Source: VBDM01 sp035499735
GTDB taxonomy: Bacteria > Pseudomonadota > Gammaproteobacteria > Burkholderiales > SG8-39
Length of the DNA stretch: 64,000 nucleotides
Direction: 5' to 3'
Assembly: GCA_035499735.1 (NCBI GenBank)
Contig: DATJYC010000001.1
Location: 53,765 to 117,764 of the forward strand
Shown: piece after piece, positions 59,221 to 64,000 of the stretch
How the letters are laid out: each line of letters begins with the position of its first letter
Numbering within the stretch: the stretch's first letter is position 1
Translations under genes and position numbers: made by a program
The notes under the pieces: model-generated
Database searches by the model: none
The model's input: the letters and a program-made list of their open reading frames with translations, nothing else
Told to the model about the DNA's origin: nothing

Positions 59221-60442
59221 ACTTCACCAGCGGGCAGCCGCCCTCGCTCATCGGCCGGAACGCCTGGTCCGCAGGGATGGTCGCGAGGATCTTGTAGTAG
59301 TCCCACGGCCCTTTCGACTCCGAGGGCTTCTTGACCTCGACCAGAATGGCCGGATGCAGCTTGCGGCCGTCCGCCCGGACGACGCCTTTCCCGAAGAGAG
59401 GATCGTCGGTGGGAAGCTTCTTCATCTCCGCCACGACCTTGGTGCCGTCGTCGCTCTTGATCGCCTGCACCGCCTTCAGGTAGTGCAGCACCGCGGAGTA
59501 CACGCCCGCCTGGACCATGGTCGGGTACGCGCCGTTGTGCAGCGCCGCGAAGCGCTTGCTCCAGGCGCGGGTGCCTTCGTTCAGGTCCCAGTAGAACGTC
59601 TCGGTGAAGATCAGGCCCTGCGCCTTGTCCAGGCCGAGGCCGTGGACATCGCTGAGGAACACCAGAAGGCCGGCGAGCTTCTGCCCGCCCCTGACGATAC
59701 CGAACTCGGCCGCCTGCTTGATCGAGTTGATCGTGTCGCCGCCGGCGTTGGCAAGGCCGATGATCTTCGCCTTCGACGCCTGCGCCTGCAGCAGGAACGA
59801 GGAGAAGTCCTGGGTGTTGAGCGGGTGCCTGACCTTGCCGAGCACCTTGCCGCCCGACTTGAGCACGACCTCTTCGGTATCGTGCTCGAGCGCGTAGCCG
59901 AACGCATAGTCCGAGGTGAGGAAGAACCAGGTATCCCCTCCCTGCTTGACTATCGCGCTGCCGGTGCCGTGCGCGAGCATCCAGGTGTCGTAGGTCCAGT
60001 GGATCGTGTTCGGCGAGCACGCCTTGCCGGTGAGGTCCGAGCTTGCGGCCCCCGAGACGAGGAAAGCCTTGCCCTTCTCGCGCGTGACCTGATTGACGGC
60101 GAGCGCGACACCCGAGTTGGGTACGTCGAGAATCACGTCGACGCCGTCGACGTCGTACCACTGGCGCGCGATCTGCGAACCGACGTCCGCCTTGTTCTGG
60201 TGATCCGCGGAAACGATCTCCACCTTCAGGCCCTTCTTGGCGGCACCGAAGTCCTCGACCGCCATGCGCGCCGCGACGGTGGAGCCCGGGCCGCCGACGG
60301 CCGAGTACAGGCTCGACATGTCGGACAGGACGCCGATCTTGACGACGCCGCCCGAGATCTGCGCCTGCACTCCCGATGCCGCGATTGCGGAAGCCAGCGC
60401 TAGCGGCGTTGCGATGAACAAACTGCGTTTGAAGTCCCTCAT
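59219..60442 (-). CDS. LivK-type ABC transporter substrate-binding protein
   Basis: 407-residue periplasmic receptor with a signal peptide ending near GVQAQ (about residue 28). The type I binding fold shows VVKIGVLSDMSSLYSAVGGPGS, ARMAVEDFGAAKKG, VEIVSADHQNKADVGSQIARQW, and later FYWDLNEGTRAWSKRFAALH. Proteins of this kind next to acyl-CoA genes often bind aromatic or fatty acids and not amino acids. Between livF and livH; followed by hairpins at its stop, which may keep its message more abundant than the permease message. Confidence 0.9.
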   Translation of the reverse strand: MRDFKRSLFIATPLALASAIAASGVQAQISGGVVKIGVLSDMSSLYSAVGGPGSTVAARMAVEDFGAAKKGLKVEIVSADHQNKADVGSQIARQWYDVDGVDVILDVPNSGVALAVNQVTREKGKAFLVSGAASSDLTGKACSPNTIHWTYDTWMLAHGTGSAIVKQGGDTWFFLTSDYAFGYALEHDTEEVVLKSGGKVLGKVRHPLNTQDFSSFLLQAQASKAKIIGLANAGGDTINSIKQAAEFGIVRGGQKLAGLLVFLSDVHGLGLDKAQGLIFTETFYWDLNEGTRAWSKRFAALHNGAYPTMVQAGVYSAVLHYLKAVQAIKSDDGTKVVAEMKKLPTDDPLFGKGVVRADGRKLHPAILVEVKKPSESKGPWDYYKILATIPADQAFRPMSEGGCPLVK

Positions 60443-60476
60443 GCCCCCTCCTATGGTTGATCGATTCCGTGCGATC

Positions 60477-61184
60477 TCACACGCCCAGGTACTCGTGCAC
60501 CTTCGCGATGCTGGACTCTAGCTCGGCGTTCGGGATCATGTCTACTATGCGCCCGTTCTCCATCACATAGTGCCGATCGGCGACCCGCGAGGCGAAGCGG
60601 AAGTTCTGCTCGACGAGGAGGATGGTAAACCCCTCCGCCTTGAGCCGCGAGATGGTCCGGCCGATCTGCTGGACGATCACCGGCGCCAGTCCCTCGGTTG
60701 GCTCGTCGAGCAGCAGCAGCCTCGCGCCGGTGCGAAGGATGCGGCCAATCGCCAGCATCTGCTGCTCGCCGCCGGAGAGCTTGGTTCCCTGGCTGGAGAG
60801 GCGCTCCTTCAGGTTCGGAAACAAGCCGAAAACCTGGGAGATAGCGAATCCGCCTCGCCGGACTTCCGGGGGAAGGAGCAGGTTCTCCTCCACGTCGAGG
60901 CTGGCGAAGATGCCGCGCTCCTCGGGACAGAAAGCCAGTCCCAGCCTGGCGATGCGGTCCGAGGCGAGTGAGATGGTTTCCGTGCCCTCGAAGCGGACCG
61001 AGCCCTCGCGGCGAGCGACCATTCCCATGATCGACTTCAGGGTCGTCGTCTTGCCTGCACCGTTGCGGCCCAGGAGCGTCGCCACTTCCCCGAGCCGCAC
61101 CTCGAAATCCACCCCGTGCAGGATATGCGACTCGCCGTACCAGGCCTGCAGGCCGGCCACCGAGAGCAGCGGGGCTTCAGGCAT
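60477..61184 (-). CDS. livF: Branched-chain amino-acid-type ABC transporter ATPase (LivF)
   Basis: 235-residue ATPase. Walker A is LLGRNGAGKTTTLK, the signature KLSGGEQQMLAIGR and Walker B RLLLLDEPTEGLAP. The short N-terminus LSVAGLQAWYGESHILHGVDFEV is typical of LivF. It overlaps livG by eight bases and pairs with it as a heterodimeric motor. The receptor gene follows 34 bases later. Confidence 0.95.
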   Translation of the reverse strand: MPEAPLLSVAGLQAWYGESHILHGVDFEVRLGEVATLLGRNGAGKTTTLKSIMGMVARREGSVRFEGTETISLASDRIARLGLAFCPEERGIFASLDVEENLLLPPEVRRGGFAISQVFGLFPNLKERLSSQGTKLSGGEQQMLAIGRILRTGARLLLLDEPTEGLAPVIVQQIGRTISRLKAEGFTILLVEQNFRFASRVADRHYVMENGRIVDMIPNAELESSIAKVHEYLGV

Positions 61185-61932
61185 GCTCCGTCCCCAGATA
61201 GGCCTGGATCACGTCGGGATGCTTCGACACGGCGTCGTAGTCCCCTTCGGCGATGATTTCTCCTCGCGAGAGGACGGTGATGTGGTTCGAGAGCTTGGCG
61301 ACCACATTGAGGTTGTGCTCCACCATGAGAACCGTGCGCTCGGCGGCGACCCGCTTGATCAGCGCGGCGATGCGTTCCACGTCCTCGTGCGCCATGCCTG
61401 CCGTCGGCTCATCGAGCAGCATCAGCTCGGGCTCGAGCGCGAGCGTGGTCGCGATCTCGAGCGCGCGCTTGCGGCCGTAGGGAAGCTCGACGGCGACCGC
61501 GTCTTTGAACTCGGCGAGCCCGACCGAGCCGAGGAGCTCGCGCGCGCGGTCGTCGAGCTCGCCGAGCGTGCGCTCCGAGCGCCAGAAGTCGAACGAGCCC
61601 CCGCGCTTGCTCTGGAGCGCGATCCGCACGTTCTCCAGCACGCTCAGGTGGGGGAACACCGCCGAGATCTGGAACGAGCGGATCAGGCCCATGCGGGCGA
61701 TCGCCGCCGGTCCCGATCCGGTGATGTCGCGGCCCTTGTAGAAGATGCTTCCGCGGGTGGGCGCCAGAAAATGCGTGAGAAGGTTGAAGCAGGTCGTCTT
61801 GCCCGCCCCGTTGGGGCCGATCAGCGCGTGAATGCGCCCGCGCCCGACCTTGAGGCTCACGTCCCTCACGGCGACGAACCCCCGGAACTCCTTGGTGAGG
61901 CCGCGCGTCTCGAGGATGATGTCGTCGGCCAT
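61177..61932 (-). CDS. livG: Branched-chain amino-acid-type ABC transporter ATPase (LivG)
   Basis: 251-residue ATPase. Walker A is IGPNGAGKTTCFN, the signature region LPYGRKRALEIATTLAL is the LivG variant, and Walker B ELMLLDEPTAGM. The C-terminal YLGTEHA end is typical. Lies 28 bases after the enoyl-CoA hydratase gene, so the acyl-CoA enzymes and transporter are probably one operon. Confidence 0.95.
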   Translation of the reverse strand: MADDIILETRGLTKEFRGFVAVRDVSLKVGRGRIHALIGPNGAGKTTCFNLLTHFLAPTRGSIFYKGRDITGSGPAAIARMGLIRSFQISAVFPHLSVLENVRIALQSKRGGSFDFWRSERTLGELDDRARELLGSVGLAEFKDAVAVELPYGRKRALEIATTLALEPELMLLDEPTAGMAHEDVERIAALIKRVAAERTVLMVEHNLNVVAKLSNHITVLSRGEIIAEGDYDAVSKHPDVIQAYLGTEHA

Positions 61933-61960
61933 CGGCGCGGCAGGAGCGGCGTGGCGGGCT

Positions 61961-62764
61961 CTACTTGCCGCGCCAGCGCGGCTTGCGCTTGGCGAGAAAT
62001 GCGTCGATGCCTTCGGCCGCGTCGGCCAGCATCATGTTGCAGGCCATTCCTTCGGAGGCGAGGGAATACGCGTCCTTCAGTCCCTTCTCCACCTGGTCGT
62101 AGAAGAACTGCTTCCCCATGGTGACAACCGCTCCGCTGTGGGCGAGGATCTTCTGCGCGAGCCGGTCCACCTCGGCATCGAGTTCAGCCGGCGCCACCAC
62201 CCGGTTCACCAGCCCCCAGGAGAGCGCGGTATTCGCATCGATTAGGTCGCCGGTAAACAACATCTCGAGCGCGTGCTTGCGCGCGATGTTTCGGGCAACT
62301 CCGACGCCAGGCGTTGTGCAGAAGATCCCGCTCTTGATCCCGGGGAGGGCAAACCGCGCCGCATCGCTCGCCACCGCGAGATCGCACATCGAGACGAGCT
62401 GGCAGCCCGCGGCGACGGCGACGCCCTGCACCCGGGCGATCACCGGCTGCGGCAGCCGCACGAGCGAGAGCATCACCTTGCCGCAGCGATCGAACAGCGA
62501 TTTTTGCCATTTCTTGGCCGGGTGCTCGCGCATTTCCCGCAGGTCGTGGCCGGCGCAAAAATGCGCCCCCGCTCCCGCCAGCACCACGACCTTTACCGCG
62601 TCCTCGTCGGCAAGCCTGTCGAGCTCGTGCTGGAGCCCGGTCAGCATCGCGGTGGACAGCGGGTTCATGCGCTCGCCGCGGTTGAGCGTCAGGGTCGCGA
62701 TGCCGTCCTTGTCGGACCGTAGTACGTACGGCGCTTCGACTTCGCGCTTGCCCGGTGCGTTCAT
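61961..62764 (-). CDS. Enoyl-CoA hydratase/isomerase family protein
   Basis: 267-residue crotonase-fold enzyme. The oxyanion-hole segments are GAHFCAGHDLREM and VAVAAGCQLVSMCDLAVAS, typical of the family; the usual catalytic Glu after the second segment is replaced by a GCQL variant, so hydratase activity is not certain. The frame is open far upstream, but ATG 62764 lies five bases after the ligase stop and gives a family-like N-terminus. Works with the adjacent ligase on an imported acid, by inference. Confidence 0.88.
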   Translation of the reverse strand: MNAPGKREVEAPYVLRSDKDGIATLTLNRGERMNPLSTAMLTGLQHELDRLADEDAVKVVVLAGAGAHFCAGHDLREMREHPAKKWQKSLFDRCGKVMLSLVRLPQPVIARVQGVAVAAGCQLVSMCDLAVASDAARFALPGIKSGIFCTTPGVGVARNIARKHALEMLFTGDLIDANTALSWGLVNRVVAPAELDAEVDRLAQKILAHSGAVVTMGKQFFYDQVEKGLKDAYSLASEGMACNMMLADAAEGIDAFLAKRKPRWRGK

Positions 62765-62769
62765 GTCCG

Positions 62770-64000
62770 CTACTCGATGGCCTCGACCGACTTCGCCTGC
62801 TGTCGCAGCACGAACTTCTGGATCTTGCCGGTCGAGGTCTTGGGCAGCACGCCGAACACCACGGCACGCGGGGCTTTGAACCGCGCGAGGTGGGCGCGGC
62901 AATGCTGGATCAGCTCGTGCTCGGTGACCTCGACACCGGGCCTGACCTCCACGAAAGCGCAGGGTGTCTCGCCCCACTTCGGATCGGGCTTCGCCACGAC
63001 CGCCGCCGCGAGCACAGCCGGATGGCGATAGAGCACGTCCTCCACCTCCAGCGAGGAGATATTCTCGCCTCCGGAGATGATGATGTCCTTCGAACGGTCC
63101 TTGATCTTGACGTAGCCGTCGGGCTGCATCACCGCGAGATCTCCCGAGTGGAACCAGCCTCCGGAGAAGGCCTCCGCGCTCGCCTTGGCGTTCTTCAGGT
63201 AGCCTTTCATCGTGATGTTGCCGCGGAACATGATCTCGCCCATGGTCTCGCCGTCGGCGGGCGTCTCCTTCATCGTCGCCGGATCCATCACGGTGAGGCC
63301 CTCCTCCATCAGGTAGCGCACGCCCTGCCGGCCGTTCCTCTCGGTGCGCCCGCCGATGTCGAGGTCCTTCCAGTCGTCCTGCTTGGCACAAACCGCGGCC
63401 GGCCCGTAGACCTCGGTCAGGCCGTAGACGTGCGTAAGCTCCCAGCCCATCTTCTCCATGCCTTCGATCATCGCAGCCGGCGGCGCGGCCGCCGCCACCA
63501 TGGCGTGCACCTTGTGGCGTATGCCCTCGCGCAGCTTCGGGTCCGCGTTGATGAGCGTCGAATGCACGATCGGCGCGCCGCAGTAGTGCGTGACCTTGTG
63601 CTCGCGGATCAGGTCGAAGATCGCCTTGGCCTCGACCCTGCGCAGGCAGACGTTGGTCCCGGCGTTGGCCGCCATGGTCCACGGAAAGCACCAGCCGTTG
63701 CAGTGGAACATCGGCAGCGTCCACAGGTAGACGGAGTGAGGCGGCATGCCCCAGCTCACGATGTTCGAGATCGCGTTCAAGTACGCGCCGCGGTGGTGGT
63801 AGACCACGCCCTTCGGGTTGCCGGTCGTGCCGGAGGTGTAATTGAGCGTAATCGCGTCCCATTCGTCGTCGGGCAGATACCATTCGAACGCGGCGTCTCC
63901 CGCGGCGATGAACTTCTCGTATTCCGCGCCGCCGAGGCGTTTGCCGCCGCTGTACGTGGGATCGTCGACGTCTACTACGAGCGGCTTTTTCTTCACCCGT
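62770..64000 (-). CDS. Acyl-CoA synthetase (AMP-forming), 5' end beyond the window
   Basis: At least 410 residues of an adenylate-forming acyl-CoA ligase; the N-terminal 100 or so residues lie to the right. The P-loop TSGTTGNPKGVVYHHRG, then LPMFHCNGWCFPW, VYGLTEVYGPA, the hinge/core GGWFHSGDLAVMQPDGYVKIKDRSKD and the catalytic Lys in PKTSTGKIQKFVLR are all present. The sequence is of the medium-chain/aryl acyl-CoA synthetase type seen with Liv transporters. A GTG at 63996 reads as an internal Val and is not the start. First visible gene of the ligase-hydratase-livGF-receptor-livHM run. Confidence 0.92.
   Translation of the reverse strand, partial: RVKKKPLVVDVDDPTYSGGKRLGGAEYEKFIAAGDAAFEWYLPDDEWDAITLNYTSGTTGNPKGVVYHHRGAYLNAISNIVSWGMPPHSVYLWTLPMFHCNGWCFPWTMAANAGTNVCLRRVEAKAIFDLIREHKVTHYCGAPIVHSTLINADPKLREGIRHKVHAMVAAAAPPAAMIEGMEKMGWELTHVYGLTEVYGPAAVCAKQDDWKDLDIGGRTERNGRQGVRYLMEEGLTVMDPATMKETPADGETMGEIMFRGNITMKGYLKNAKASAEAFSGGWFHSGDLAVMQPDGYVKIKDRSKDIIISGGENISSLEVEDVLYRHPAVLAAAVVAKPDPKWGETPCAFVEVRPGVEVTEHELIQHCRAHLARFKAPRAVVFGVLPKTSTGKIQKFVLRQQAKSVEAIE

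Noticed and set aside
58112..60403. A very long open frame on the plus strand opposite livM, livH and the receptor gene
   Set aside because: It is antisense to three well-supported genes, has a low-complexity Arg/His/Asp/Glu composition and no recognisable motif; a by-product of high G+C.
63994..63996. GTG 63996 as the start of the acyl-CoA ligase
   Set aside because: The reading frame is open to the window edge, and a ligase of this family needs about 100 more N-terminal residues.
62770..64000. The acyl-CoA ligase as RpfB, the ligase of the Xanthomonas rpf cluster
   Set aside because: It lies about 27 kb from the DSF locus, within a Liv-transporter operon, and nothing links it to signal turnover.

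Overview
The window is chromosomal DNA from a G+C-rich betaproteobacterium, most likely of the order Burkholderiales. This rests on gene order (rpmF-plsX-fabH-fabD-fabG-acpP-fabF followed by rpoE-rseA-rseB-degQ; pyrG-kdsA-eno-ftsB; rluC divergent from rne), on two Bug-type (TctC-like) periplasmic receptors, which are abundant in Burkholderiales, and on LPS/Kdo and OmpW genes typical of Gram-negatives. No insertion sequence, prophage, integrase or CRISPR array was seen. Coding density is high, and many neighbouring genes overlap by 1-4 bases at ATGA, GTGA or TAATG junctions.

Layout. 1-2,870 (minus): envelope-stress cassette rpoE-rseA-rseB and the start of a DegQ/MucD protease, with a sigma-E-type promoter ahead of rpoE. 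2,881-9,225 (minus): fatty-acid synthesis block yceD-rpmF-plsX-fabH-fabD-fabG-acpP-fabF plus a YgfX-like membrane protein. 9,235-10,947 (plus): a DUF4124 protein, Maf and an RsmI-like methylase. 10,944-13,780 (minus): rluC, a HAD phosphatase, a Rieske protein and SppA. 13,764-16,715 (plus): RNase E with a leader of about 350 nt. 16,725-20,410: a low-molecular-weight phosphatase, a Bug receptor and two M24/creatinase-fold proteins that lack the usual metal ligands. 20,407-27,334 (minus): Bug receptor, class II aldolase, bioF-bioD-bioA and uvrB, tightly packed. 27,410-27,560: tRNA-Asn(GTT) with its promoter.

27,573-35,664 is the most interesting region, a DSF (diffusible signal factor) quorum-sensing locus. 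It holds an RpfF-type DSF synthase (plus strand) and, converging on it, an apparent operon rpfG-rpfC-acp-kas (minus strand): an HD-GYP response regulator, a hybrid histidine kinase with receiver and HPt domains, a stand-alone acyl carrier protein and a 3-oxoacyl-ACP synthase. A membrane diguanylate cyclase is divergent from rpfF. Signal synthesis, possible dedicated acyl supply, perception, and both making and breaking of cyclic di-GMP are therefore in about 8 kb. The ACP/ketosynthase pair is not part of the Xanthomonas rpf cluster as I know it and is the best candidate for something new.

35,780-40,736: a SAF-domain oxidoreductase with an EctD-like phytanoyl-CoA dioxygenase, then a small secreted protein and two orphan periplasmic binding proteins in DNA rich in inverted repeats. 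40,742-44,824 (minus): pyrG-kdsA-eno-ftsB. 44,893-57,104: acyl-CoA and electron-transfer-flavoprotein metabolism (acetoacetyl-CoA synthetase, ETF-QO, TetR regulator, acyl-CoA dehydrogenase, etfBA, CaiB-type CoA-transferase), a DUF6515-like protein, an OmpW porin and a lipoprotein alpha/beta hydrolase. Two divergent pairs here share a self-complementary -10 box, ATTATAAT. 57,246-64,000 (minus): a Liv-type ABC transporter with enoyl-CoA hydratase and an acyl-CoA ligase that runs off the right edge; a palindromic repeat sits between the receptor and permease genes.

Product calls come from reading the translated sequences and recalling family motifs. No database search was run, and promoters and hairpins were found by eye.
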